From contig JAMYHL010000126.1 of assembly GCA_025531455.1 (NCBI GenBank), positions 1 through 64,000 on the forward strand: 64,000 nucleotides of DNA, read 5' to 3'. The notes beneath the pieces are model-generated. The model saw nothing but the letters and a program-made list of their open reading frames with translations. It had not been told where the DNA came from and made no database searches. This document shows, piece after piece, positions 1 to 10,482 of this stretch (within the stretch, counting starts at the first letter, position 1; every line of letters begins with the position of its first letter). Made by a program: the position numbers and the translations under genes. This stretch comes from Apiotrichum sp. Y4204 (lineage: Eukaryota; Basidiomycota; Tremellomycetes; Trichosporonales; Trichosporonaceae).

Positions 1-1134
1 AACGTGCGCCGAAGATCACATGAACGTGCCTTGCCCGCACCAATCTGGGTCTTGTCAATTGCGCAGTGCGGGGCCCGGGGTCATTTCCGGCGATAGAATG
101 CGGAGCAGAGCTGCGGAGACGGGGCAGGCTCGGCGTCTTGTTGCGCGTGGGCTGTGCCGAAAGAGGATGCAGGTATCTTAATGCGGTCAAATTGCTGTTA
201 TCAGTGGTACAGGAATGGATCCAAGTGGAGTTCAGGGTGTACTATTAATAGCCACCGGCGAGCGTAATCGCGACCTTGACGCGAGGCTTTCATATGCTCT
301 CATGCTGTTTGTCCACATGGTTGCATTTGGACGTGCCTGTCTCTCAACATAGAACCCTGCCGAGACACTCGGAGTGCATGTGCCGTTGTGGTGCATGTGG
401 GCCTGACGTTGATCCGTGGTGACGACCATGTCCGCGTCGGTGCCGGCACGGAGGTAGGTCGTGTGCCCTGACATGCTCTCAAAGCTCTTTGGGAACGCAT
501 GTTGAAAGGGTACTAGGTCTGGACATGTAGCATACGCGACTAAACGTTTGCGCGTACCCGGTAAACGGTCGTCGGTGTTCGCCGTTGAACTTGTGACAAG
601 CTGCGGGAGGTCAGCATGAAACCGAACTCACAACTTCGTTCCCTCCTCCGTTCCAGCGTTCCACAGCCACTGGGCTTCACATTCCTTCCCGTCTCGGTCC
701 AGACCACGGAGCAGGTCACCTTTAACGAGCACGCGCAATTGAGAAGCTGGGCGTTCGTTAGTGCCGTCAATGTCTCATCCACTATCGTTCCGTGCACGGT
801 ACGTACAGTGCTTCAGGCTTTCAGGTGGTCTGGCCGACGTGCAAGGTGCAGGTAATCTGTGTCGAGGTCTCGAGGTCAGAGCTGGGGTTGCGGTGTGTGT
901 TTTGGGACTGGCGAAGGTGGTCTGGGATGACAAGGTGACCTCTGTCTGGATCGCATGCATTCATAACAACATACAGAAGAACGCCTGGAGGATAGAAACA
1001 ATGAATGGTTGGGTTGCAGACAGCTCGGTATGCGTGCAATGAGGGCGTGGTAGAATACATGGTGGTGGGACATCGCGCGGCGGACAAACAGTGATGGATA
1101 GGAGTGGGTAGGGACCGGAGAGGTGTAGAAGCAT
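1..1134. other. No gene supported
   Basis: Only short overlapping reading frames without splice-site support, recognisable domains or consistent codon use. It is downstream of the minus-strand gene that ends at 1135 and may include its 3' untranslated region. Confidence 0.5.
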
Positions 1135-2092
1135 TCACTTGTCTGTGAACGTCGAGTCGTCATGCAGTGTGAACGCCGAGGACGAGGTTGAGGGGCTGGT
1201 GTCGACGCCAGTAGTGTCCGTGGCTGTGCTCGCGGTGTCTGTGCTGCCGGGGGACCAGTGGGGAGAGTGACGGGTGGGACGTGGAGGGGTGGTCTTGTTT
1301 GGCTCGGGTGTTGTTGCAGGAGGGTCGATCTCGTTGCCAAAGGCATCGAGCCAGAGAACAGATGGAGTGAACTGCGGCTCGTCATCAACATTCAACTGGA
1401 CGAAACGACGCGGGGGTAAAGCTGCGAGGTTGGGCACGTAGCGATCGAGCAAGTCGTCATCGTACACGCCCGGCACGATCGGACCACCTCGACTGTCGAG
1501 AAGGCCGTTCCACTGCGTGTCCATTGCAGGAAGAATAAACTCGTGCACGTAGCGGTCGTCCTCTATGCAGGATAGCAGCCCGGTGGCGTCTGGGAAGCGG
1601 CCGCGGACTTGCTCGAGAGCCTGCGGTCAGCAAGATCGGAAAGACACAACACATACCGACTGGTGAACCACCTTGACGATTTCAGCAACAAGCTTGCGCC
1701 AGTCGTCGACGTTGGCAATCTGGAGATTCTGCGCAAGGCGGGCTTCACGGGTGTACGCATAGCTGGCGTCAACTGGCGTCTAATGCAGGCAACACTCACA
1801 TCTCTGTTGCCTTGTCGTACACGGCGACCGCAAAGTCCACCTCGTCAAGGTCCTCGGCCTGTCCTGTCTCCATGGCCGCAATCCACTTCCTGCTCGCTTC
1901 TCTACCGGCCCAAATGAGCTTGAGGCTCGAGCCGCGCGGGAACACGGGCCACGGAGAGCACACACCGACATAGTCGGTCCGTGGGAACGCACGCATGGCC
2001 TTTGTGATCGCCATCGGCTTGAACGGGTCGCGTCCGCATGGACGGGGACGCGAGGAGAGGGCAGCTCTCCGCGTAGCTGTTTGCGCTGCCAT
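1135..2092 (-). CDS. Hypothetical protein, 3 exons, 294 aa
   Basis: I do not recognise the family. Three exons join in frame: 2092-1800, 1762-1657 and 1620-1135, with introns of 37 and 36 nt (donors GTGAGT and GTATGT, acceptors CAG). The protein starts MAAQTATRRAALSS and has a compact region rich in W, D and E (for example LKLIWAGREASRKW and NVDDWRKLVAEIVKVV), which looks mainly helical. The last 70 residues are Pro/Thr/Ser-rich and likely disordered. There is no signal peptide or membrane segment. The ATG at 2092 is preceded by an (ATG)n/(ACG)n microsatellite in the putative 5' leader. Unspliced frames break at both introns, so the spliced model is favoured. Confidence 0.75.
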
Positions 2093-2792
2093 AGCTATAG
2101 CGGGCCGTGATCTGTACGCGTCGATGTAGAGTATGGACGTGGATGTGGATGGATGAAGAAGTGTGTTGTTGAAAGAATGATGATGATGATGATGGCGATG
2201 ACGACGACGACGAGATGTTTGGTGGCAACGGAATCAAAACTTTGGCAGAGAGGATGGCTGCACGTGGAAACACGTGGCATCGGGCCCAGCCGGTCCGGTG
2301 GAGAGTCCGGGGGCAGCCTGCTTGCGATGGTTCGATTCCCAGAGACGTCCCTTTTTGGCAAATGCATCCATTGTCCCTTGTCATGCATTCGACATTGCTT
2401 TGCATGCTTTGCATGATGCATGAGATCTCGGCATTGAATATATTGCATCAGAACAACAAGACATCCATCTCATTCATGTCGATGCATGACTGCAGCAACC
2501 ACGATGACAGACTCGGTTCAGGTATGCATCCCAAAGCCTATGCGAGTAGCACAGCAAGACGTCTCTCAGTGAGGTTCTATCTCGTCAGCTGCAGTCCATC
2601 AGTGCTTGAAAGACATCTGCTTCGGCACGGAACATCTGATATGCATTTCCACCACTCTCTTCCAACACAGGTCTTGAAATGACACGCACTACAAAGTGGC
2701 ACCACAGCGACAGAACCGTAACAGAAACAAGTCGATGGTCCTATGGAGCCATTGCAGCGTTTAGCCGTCAGACGTTCATGAAGCACGCGGCT
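2093..2792. other. Intergenic: microsatellite and small palindrome
   Basis: No gene is supported. A trinucleotide run (ATG then ACG/GAC units) occupies 2177-2213 just upstream of the minus-strand start at 2092. At 2260-2278 two CACGTG E-box palindromes are separated by GAAA and could form a hairpin. The T-arm-like string at about 2328-2340 has no matching acceptor stem, so it is not called a tRNA. Confidence 0.5.
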
Positions 2793-3572
2793 TCAGGAGT
2801 CGTATTCCCATGGCTGCTTTCCATACACCTTCCACAGTTGCCCAGCATCCGTAATGTTGCTGCTTGTCAGCCCAGCCTTCTATCAATCTCGCTACAGTTG
2901 TCCCACTTACCACGGCTGGAGCTTGAGAGGGTTGCCGAAGGAAACGCAGAGGTCTTTGGTCAGCAATCAAGGACGGCGATGGAGGACAGACAAAGACCGG
3001 TGAAACACAGTCGACGAGCGAACAGCTACTCCCCAACGAAAGCCTACTCCCCATCACTCACCCTTGTCGCGCAGGCTAAACGTCGAATTCGCCGCGTCGC
3101 CGGTGCCGTAAACAGTCCATACCCATGTCTGCTGCGGCACATTGCCGAGACACTCCCAGACCTTGAGGCCACGGCCCGCTGTGGGTTCTGTGGTTAGTGT
3201 GCAGTACTGTAGCACCACGACGTGCTCACCCAGACCCGAGTCCAGACACATGGGAACACCCCCCTTGGTCACAACGTAGATGGCAGTTACGAGTCCGTCG
3301 CAGCTCGTACGCTCCGTCCCGTTCCATCCCCAGCCTCCCAGGTAGATTTCACGGCGGTAGTTGGATCTGAAGTTGGATAGACCGCAGGAACACCCTCAGA
3401 CATACGTGTACACCGGCTCACCGCTGTTTGTAGGGTCAATGTTCGGCGGCAAACCGTACTGCTTGACGGCCCAGTATTCCCCCCAGTAGTTCCCGTAAGG
3501 ACCCAAACCCGCCCAGTCAATGCCGAAGGCGTTTGCAATGGTGAAAAAGAGTGCACTGTAAAGAAAAAGCAT
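2793..3572 (-). CDS. Secreted ricin-B-like (beta-trefoil) lectin-domain protein, 4 exons, 193 aa
   Basis: Exons 3572-3406, 3366-3062, 2953-2911 and 2859-2793 join in frame through introns of 39, 108 and 51 nt. The N-terminus MLFLYSALFFTIANA is a clear signal peptide. The rest has features of ricin-type beta-trefoil repeats: a CLDSGLG motif, LKVWECLGNVPQQTW (a QxW-like signature), then LCVSFGNPLKLQPC followed by AGQLWKVYG, a second degenerate CLD...QxW unit. Sequons NGT and NIT suggest N-glycosylation. The family usually binds galactose-type sugars in the cell wall or outside the cell. Here the sugar-binding Asp/Gln set is not obviously complete, so binding is uncertain. With about 175 mature residues, one trefoil domain is present. 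The third exon is only 43 nt, and reading straight through the GTGAGT at 3061 would truncate the domain. Confidence 0.8.
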
Positions 3573-4745
3573 GGTCAGTGTCGTATGTGAGGGCGACGGG
3601 GGTGTGGTCCATTGTCACTCCAGTTATATGTTCTACAGCCGTTCCCACTAAATACGGCTCACCATGCCGGTTCTCGGTAGCGAAGGTGGTCTTGCTGCTT
3701 GCGTCACCCGTTGTCGGCTTGGCGCGACGGAACGAGAGCGGTCGGCAACGGGTGACGAGAGAACGAACTCTCTATGGTCAAACCTTGTCCTTATACCACG
3801 TTCCCGATCATTCCTTCGAATCTTCGATGAGTTGAGTAAAGGATATGGAGGAGACGATTTAGATTGAATGTGTGGAGCGGTAGGAAGAAGGTTGCGTGGA
3901 ATGTCACTTGACTGTTGTCCTGCGAAAAGACTCGCGTGTGATCAGCTGATAAGTGTGGTAGAGTTGCTGTGTAGCGATTGGAACGCGTAGAGATTGAAAT
4001 AAGGTGATGACCGTCGTAGGAACTGAGAAACTGTCAGCGGGCTACAATGCGCAATGTAAGGTTGTCGCTCTCATGGCTTGGAGAACACAATACCTGTTCC
4101 GAACATAAAGGCGCATCTCTTGGCGCTCGTCTGCGGCCAAACATACGGCAAAACGCCCAATGCAGCTGGGAAAAGTCGGCTGTCTCCAAGGTCGACCTCT
4201 TGTTATGATCAGGTCGTATCAGTCAAGTGAGACCCATCAGTGGAAGTGCTATCTGATTCGTGAAGCTGCAATCGTACCAAACTCGAACGACCCATGGCCT
4301 CCATCTGTGAGTATCGCAGGTCGAACCGAGCGCAAGTGTGTGATGAACGAGCATCCCGTGTGGATGTTGCGCAATAGGACAGATGAGAGTGAAGAGAGGA
4401 TCAAGTGAGGATGAGAATGGCCACAATGTGAATGCCTCATTGACAGACATCTCTCGACATCTCTCTCTCTCTCATCCTCTCGGGTGGCACCGGAACAAGA
4501 CGTTTACGAGCTGCATCGGAACGAAACGGAAAAGGCCACGTGGGGTCGGCCGAGCCTGTCCGGGGTCTGCAGCGGGTGCTCGGCCGAGAGGCTTGTGGGC
4601 GTGGGGCAACTTACGTAACGCATTGATGGCCGGAGCGTCATCCCTCCGTGTTGTTGACATTCCATCTCATCTCTCTCCATATCTCTCTTCTCGACTTCTT
4701 GATCACATCTCCATCTCACTCTCTTCATCTCCATCTCTCTACAGC
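3573..4745. other. Intergenic, no gene seen
   Basis: Divergent spacer between the lectin-like gene (minus) and the 463-aa gene (plus). A CT-rich stretch (4450-4745, repeated CTCTCT/CATCTC) runs up to the ATG at 4746 and is typical of a basidiomycete pyrimidine-rich core promoter or 5' leader. An open frame continues upstream through it, but the codons there are low-complexity. Confidence 0.5.
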
Positions 4746-6137
4746 ATGGGAGACCCACTCCCACACGGTCCGGACACGTCATGGGCGCACTGGCTCAAGA
4801 ACGCACCCGATCCGGCGTATCCCGTGGCACTGCAGCGAGGCGAGGAGAAGAAGAAGGCAAAGGGCATTGTGGCCAGTGCGCTGCGTGCCATCATCAAGCA
4901 CAAGAGTGAAAGGGATGCGAACCCTGCCGCATCGTTTGTCCGTCTACGCCCAACACTCGATACCGCCTATCTCGCCCCGAACGAGCTGTGCGCTGCACTC
5001 GACGACCGACTGGGGGACACTTACTACCACATCAAGGAGATGACTACCGGTCACACCGCGCGTGCATGGCAAACACATCCCATCGCCTCAGAGGCAGACA
5101 TCGAGACTCGCTACGTCTGCACTTATCTCCCGTGCTTTTCTTCTCTCGCCGAAACCTCTCCTTTCGCCAACCTCGAAGCAAACACACTCTACCTGGCACG
5201 ACAAAAAGCAGTCCCCTACCGCCATTACGACAACTCGCAGCACATCGCCTATGCGGATGCGGTGAGCTGCGGTGCTCGGGGAGCTTTCTATGGGGCTCCT
5301 CACGAGTTCAAGTCGGACGCGAGGCTTACGGCTGCGCACTTTGACGCGCTGCATCGTGTAGGGGAACTCACAGTCGTTGGTCGACAAGAGTCTGCGGTGA
5401 GCCCAGAACCGTCCACAACCGCAGACGTGTTCGCAGACGCATCACGAGAGGGGCTTGCCACCGACAGTTCGACATCACCTGGTTCGATGCCGAGCATTCA
5501 GACTACAACGCAATCACGAGATGTTGCCACCGACTCCGTGGCTGCCGACATTGGTGCCCAGCCTGTCGATACAGCGACCGCGACACCACCTACGGATATA
5601 CTCGCCAAGCCGCACAAACGCGATCGAGACCATATCAAGTTCTACGTCGCCGCAGCCTTGGGGGACATTGGCGACGAGGTTGACAAGACACTCGCCGGAG
5701 GACTCGCAAAACTCGTCGAAGCTCTAAGCTACGCCTGGGCTGGTCCCACGCTGTATGCGTCGATCGGCAATTCAGGCCGGTGGGTTGCGACGCAGAATGC
5801 ATACGATCGCGAGCCCGTGGTGATGTGGGCGAAGAGTCTTGGTGCGGCCAAGGGCACAGGCGAGGGTGATGGGGACAAGGCCGAGAAACAGGAAACAGAC
5901 GAAACCGACGACGACGATGAGGACGACGACGACCCGATCACCCTCAGCTCCATCACGTATCTCACCGGCGACATACCCCCCAAAGCAGCGTCCCTATTTG
6001 CCTTCGCGGCTGGGAAGTGCTTTACCCACCTCGCCGGGACCGAGACCCCCATCTGGCCAGCCGCCCTGGCGGGCGTTGAGTCCACCCCTCGCAAGGACCG
6101 TTGCGATACATTCGGACTACGGGACAGGGGGGCCTAA
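4746..6137 (+). CDS. Hypothetical acidic protein, single exon, 463 aa
   Basis: Unrecognised. I chose the ATG at 4746 (MGDPLPHGPDTSWAHW) rather than the upstream in-frame ATG at 4383. The upstream codons are pyrimidine-rich leader, and the sequence after 4746 has normal codon use. Residues 1-200 and 290-463 look globular and are linked by a Ser/Thr/Ala-rich segment (about 215-290). A run of Asp/Glu (about 385-400) marks a disordered acidic loop inside the C-terminal half. There is no signal peptide, membrane segment or recognisable catalytic motif. Paired segments (GLAKLVEALSYAWAGPTLYA and SLFAFAAGKCFTHLAGTETP) may be helices of one fold. Confidence 0.75.
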   Translation: MGDPLPHGPDTSWAHWLKNAPDPAYPVALQRGEEKKKAKGIVASALRAIIKHKSERDANPAASFVRLRPTLDTAYLAPNELCAALDDRLGDTYYHIKEMTTGHTARAWQTHPIASEADIETRYVCTYLPCFSSLAETSPFANLEANTLYLARQKAVPYRHYDNSQHIAYADAVSCGARGAFYGAPHEFKSDARLTAAHFDALHRVGELTVVGRQESAVSPEPSTTADVFADASREGLATDSSTSPGSMPSIQTTTQSRDVATDSVAADIGAQPVDTATATPPTDILAKPHKRDRDHIKFYVAAALGDIGDEVDKTLAGGLAKLVEALSYAWAGPTLYASIGNSGRWVATQNAYDREPVVMWAKSLGAAKGTGEGDGDKAEKQETDETDDDDEDDDDPITLSSITYLTGDIPPKAASLFAFAAGKCFTHLAGTETPIWPAALAGVESTPRKDRCDTFGLRDRGA

Positions 6138-8304
6138 GTTGGACAATGACAAGCTCCTCACTGTCTCCATGTGCCCGTCGCGATCATTGCACCATCCATC
6201 GCCATTAGCTCTCCCTCCTACCGCTTGTGGTGCCAACGTTCCACTGCATTCCGTCCGTCATCCCCACCATCAATCATGCGCATGCCTTACGGTCATCACT
6301 ACCCTGACTGTTCTCTCTCCTCTGTGAGTGCGACATTGCACACGTACTGTATCATACGTTACACATACCTTTTGTAAGCATTAGGTCCTATCGGACATCC
6401 TGACCATTCGTACGGTTGTTTACTCATCTGCTAGACTGACCAAACTGATGGAGCCATCGGAGACAGCTTGTCACCCCACACATGGCATTCTATTGCTCTG
6501 TAGGTCAGACGACATTCAATCGGCCTGAGACGACATTCGATCGGCCTGTATCTGCCGGTCGAGGATTCGAGCCTATCCATGACCCTCTCTGGCACTGCGT
6601 CGTCAATAACAAAAGGAGGGAAACAGCTTGATCTCATCTGTCATCTCCAACTCTTCGACAAACATCCTGCCAAACAGTTCCACAGTACGGACCCTCTTAC
6701 CATGCCCAGATTGCGACCTCGCCACCAAGCACAGCGCGCCCACCAACGAGTTCGTCGCATTGGCATTGCACTGACGAGACACGGCAAATATTGACCGGTT
6801 GGCGAACGTACGGCCTCGATACATGTGCAACATCCTGGAGCACTCGCAGGACTGCCAAAGATAACGCTGATCACTCACTGCATCACACTCGGCATAGCAA
6901 TGCCTTGTCCGAAACGCAATCACGGCGCAGTCATCCAGGACGCATGCGCATGCATGGCATGGCTCGGCCTGAGTCCTGCTCGTCCTAGATGGATCCATTC
7001 TTTCATTGTGCTGTTGAGATGTGTTAGCATATCCTGCCTGTCTCACCCATTTCTATTGTTCATCCGCGGCCGTTTACTTTCGCGGTCGGTTTCGATTGTG
7101 TTGCCACTTCGCTCGCGGCATGCTATCGAGTGGCGACACGGTCCCGTGCATGCTCCAGGCTGATATGACCGGCAATAATACGCTAAAGTGAGGGGTGGCC
7201 AACGTACTTGCTGGGTCACTGGCCCTTCGGTTGGCGTGCACTGACATGCTATACCATGCCATCTCATGTCAATCGCGCAACGCCCAGGGACGGCACGCAC
7301 CCAGGCTGGCCGTCAGGACACAGCAGAGGGAGCCCGGCCGATTGCTGCACATGTGAGAGGCGACTCAATCACTGCGACTCAATCACTCCCGCTGTGGGAC
7401 CGAGTCTCGAAGTTGTGCTTCGCGTGACTTGGGATGACACGTAATGAATGAGACAGGGCCCTTACTCGCCGTCTGACATGGCATTGTTTACTTTGAGGTG
7501 CTAGCTGGCTCCAAGAGTGGAGCACTGCGGTACTCACTCATTCGTGCGTGTCTGCGAACGACGCCTTGGTTGCGTGCATTGTGGTCAAGGTTGCTAACAG
7601 AACCTTACAGACGCGTCGTGAAATGACATGGTGTGTATTCCCATTGTTCTGTTGTTTGCGTATGTGCATGTCTGAGGCAGCATCGTATGGTAAAGACAAT
7701 GACAACATGTTGTGTATCACATGGCGACACAAGTGTGTCACCACACACGCGACAGGTGGGTGTGACAATAACGAGTAGTGCGTATTGCCGCATGTCCAGT
7801 CGCATCGCGGCTGTGTACATACAGTACTTCAAGTAGTGCCAGGATGACTGGCAGCGTATGGCTGAGATGCGACACAGCAATCCTCGGCATTACCAGCACT
7901 GGGTCTCAGTCTGAAACGTTGTCATGTGCGCACCACGCTGGGTGACTTGTCAACCACTTTATCACTGACGGCCGGCCACGACGTGTGTCTCATATGCTGT
8001 TTCACATGTGGGTGTGTCTTCGCACCGAGCTCACTGTGCGCTCACAAGTCCAGTGGCAAAGTGTGTGTCTCGGGACACTGTTTTGATCATTGTTCTGTGC
8101 CATGCTCGCACCCATTGTCGCATCCACCGATGAGGGCTCGAAGATCATCCATCCACACCATGTCAGTGCATCAATGGTAACAAGGACATGATATATGAAC
8201 CCCTCCCCATGCATCCTTATCCAGCTTCTCACATCCACACCATCCTCATTCGCCACCTCCCGGCCAAGCGACTTCAAGCCAATCCAACCAAACCTACGCC
8301 TGCC
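6138..8304. other. Gene-free interval
   Basis: No convincing coding exon on either strand over about 2.1 kb. Small frames overlap on both strands without splice support. It contains the 21-bp direct repeat at 6508-6549 listed separately. The last 100 bases are presumably the promoter and leader of the BTB gene. Confidence 0.5.
6508..6549. repeat. Two tandem copies of a 21-bp unit
   Basis: GACGACATTCAATCGGCCTG is followed directly by the same unit with A to G at position 11. Function unknown. Confidence 0.8.
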
Positions 8305-8963
8305 ATGTCCAAACCTGAACTCACCACCCATCCCGACTGGACGACCGGTGACCTCGAGCTCATCAGCAGTGACTCTGTGCGTTTCCGTGCGGAGCGTCGT
8401 TATATCGTGGCAGCGAGGTAAGTAGCATATCAAGGACTTCTCCTAATCTCAGTGACGTCCTCGGGGGCATGATCGAGTCGCTTCCGGCCAACCCCGAGCC
8501 CATCGAGTTTACGGACAACAGCATCGAAACCGCAGAGTGCATTGCAATCTTCTTGTCACTGGCAACCGCGACCTTCTCCTCCACTTTCCGGGACACGGAC
8601 ACAATCATCGACGCAATCTCCTTCCTGCACAAGTGGGACTGCCGCACCGCCACAGCTTTACTTGTCGGACACATCGCGCTTGCTGCCCTCGGCCCTCTCC
8701 GTCCCACCCGTCTCTTCATTCTCGGGGCTTTCTTGGATAACCGGGAGCTTACTCTGGCGGCCTTGAACAAGTTCTTCGAAGCTTTTCCCGACCCCAAGTT
8801 TGTTGACCGGTTCCCCTTGCCTGACAAGTATAAGCTTGCACTCACGTTCGCGCACATGGTGTTTACACATCCGCCGACCGAAGGAGATGCGGCGAGGAGC
8901 TTTTATGCTCGCCGCGCGTTCCTTGAGATGATCGATGAGAGTTGGGTGTTTGGTGCCTACTAG
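8305..8963 (+). CDS. BTB/POZ domain protein, 2 exons, 207 aa
   Basis: Exon 1 is 8305-8417 and exon 2 is 8453-8963, joined through a 35-nt intron (GTAAGT...CAG). The ATG at 8305 (MSKPELTTHPDW) gives the usual fungal BTB start: DLELISSDSVRFRAERRYIVAARSD corresponds to the A1/B1 strands, with the 'F.v.r..l...S' signature in degenerate form. It is followed by MIESLPANPEPIEFTDNSIET and helices ending FLHKWDCRTATALLVGHI. A C-terminal helical extension ends DESWVFGAY. Small BTB-only proteins like this are expanded in Tremellomycetes. They are thought to dimerise or serve as Cullin-3 adaptors, but no partner domain is present here. Confidence 0.8.
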
Positions 8964-10482
8964 GCCTTGTTGGATGGGTTAACTTGGTAGCGGTGGATTG
9001 AGCTACAAGTCTGGTTGGGTGGTGTCGGGCTGGTCCCGTCTCCTAGCAGACATATGGACGATTTGTTTTGTAGACAGTAGACTTGGACACCTGACATTGA
9101 GTGTTGGGAGTTGAATTGCAGCATGAGTCGAGACGAGCATCAAAGCAAGACACATGAAAGATGGAACGAATGTCATGCCAGTACAGCTTTGCAATGCCAT
9201 GCCATCCCACCGTTGGTATGCCCTGCCCGTGGAAACCTATTGACCACCTTGACCTATTGGACCAACTGAATCGGACGGTTCAGACAAGGCTAGAAGGAGC
9301 CCCGGGACTGCTTAACACCTGGTGGGAAAGTTCCAGGAAGTAAGTGCTTGTGGGTTGTCTAAAGTCAACGGCGCGGTGGACGGAACTGATCTGCATTCAG
9401 CTTGGCTCATCATGTCCTTTGCTACATCCGCTACCTTGCAAGACGGACCGCTCCTGGCACAACGATCACCCACAATGTACAGTAGCTTGACCTGCGGTTA
9501 TCTGCCATAACCAAAAGCCAGAGTACTACACATCATGAATAGTATTTCCGCACCAGTATTACCAGTGGCCACTCCTTGACCGGTGAACACGTCATCTGTG
9601 ATTTTCGCTTAAGGTTGCTCTTCACTCGACTCTTGGACTGCAAAGCTGCACAAGCATTAATGCCTGTGGGTTTGACGCTTACCACGGTGGTGTGAACTCT
9701 CAGATTGTTTTCAGCTCTCCTTTATATGTAGAGGATTCACGGTGGCACCTTGGTCGTATCTGCACGTCAACGATCATATTGGCTGGGCAAGACTTTGCTA
9801 CAGCGTTTTGTGACATGGCTTTCAGCGCTGAGAGCCACAGTAAGGCTGAGTTCACGCTGAGACGACAGGTACTCAAAGGAAGACGCGGGTCTAGCGATGG
9901 GAGGGCATGTGGGGCGTGGGTGTGGGCCAATCGCTGGGCGAGATCGTGTAGTCTTTGTTGGAAATGACAGAACGGTGAAAACTAGATGCTATCTTTTGGA
10001 TGCATGTTGGGTGCGCATGAGACAAAAGACGATTTCACAACATGTTTCTGGTTCATGCGGGTAGTTTCAACGACTATTGCGCCGTACGGAACCTGTGGGA
10101 AGCTATTACTGGAACGGTATTCCAAGTCAAGCATCACCGAAACAGGTCTTGGGCGTAAGTCACCACCCCGCCAAGACCTGGCCAAAACGCAGAGACAAAC
10201 GTGAGTGGTATCACAGTAGAACAGACGCGTTGTGCTGCCTAGTCGGAAGGGATCGTGTGACAAGAATGGTCTTGGGAGCCCATTGACTATTCACTTCTGA
10301 AGGGGCTCGTCGAGTGCGTTTGTAGTCAAATGATATGAGTGATACATCTGTATAAGACCAATCTATCGCAACAAGGGACCGCCATACTACAACAACATGT
10401 ATCAAACAAGAGGCCACTTCCCAAAGCGTCAAACTTGCAGCAACTCGGCGGTCCTGCCTGACTCTGAGCTCTAACACCACAC
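8964..10482. other. Gene-free interval
   Basis: It lies between the 3' ends of two convergent genes. Nothing coding is supported. Composition is less GC-rich than the flanking genes. Confidence 0.5.

Noticed and set aside
2328..2352. GGTTCGATTCCC followed by T5, possible tRNA T-arm and terminator
   Set aside because: T stem has only two pairs and no matching acceptor stem or anticodon arm was found upstream.
4383..4745. Upstream in-frame extension of the 463-aa gene
   Set aside because: Pyrimidine-rich, low-complexity codons unlike those after 4746; more likely 5' leader.
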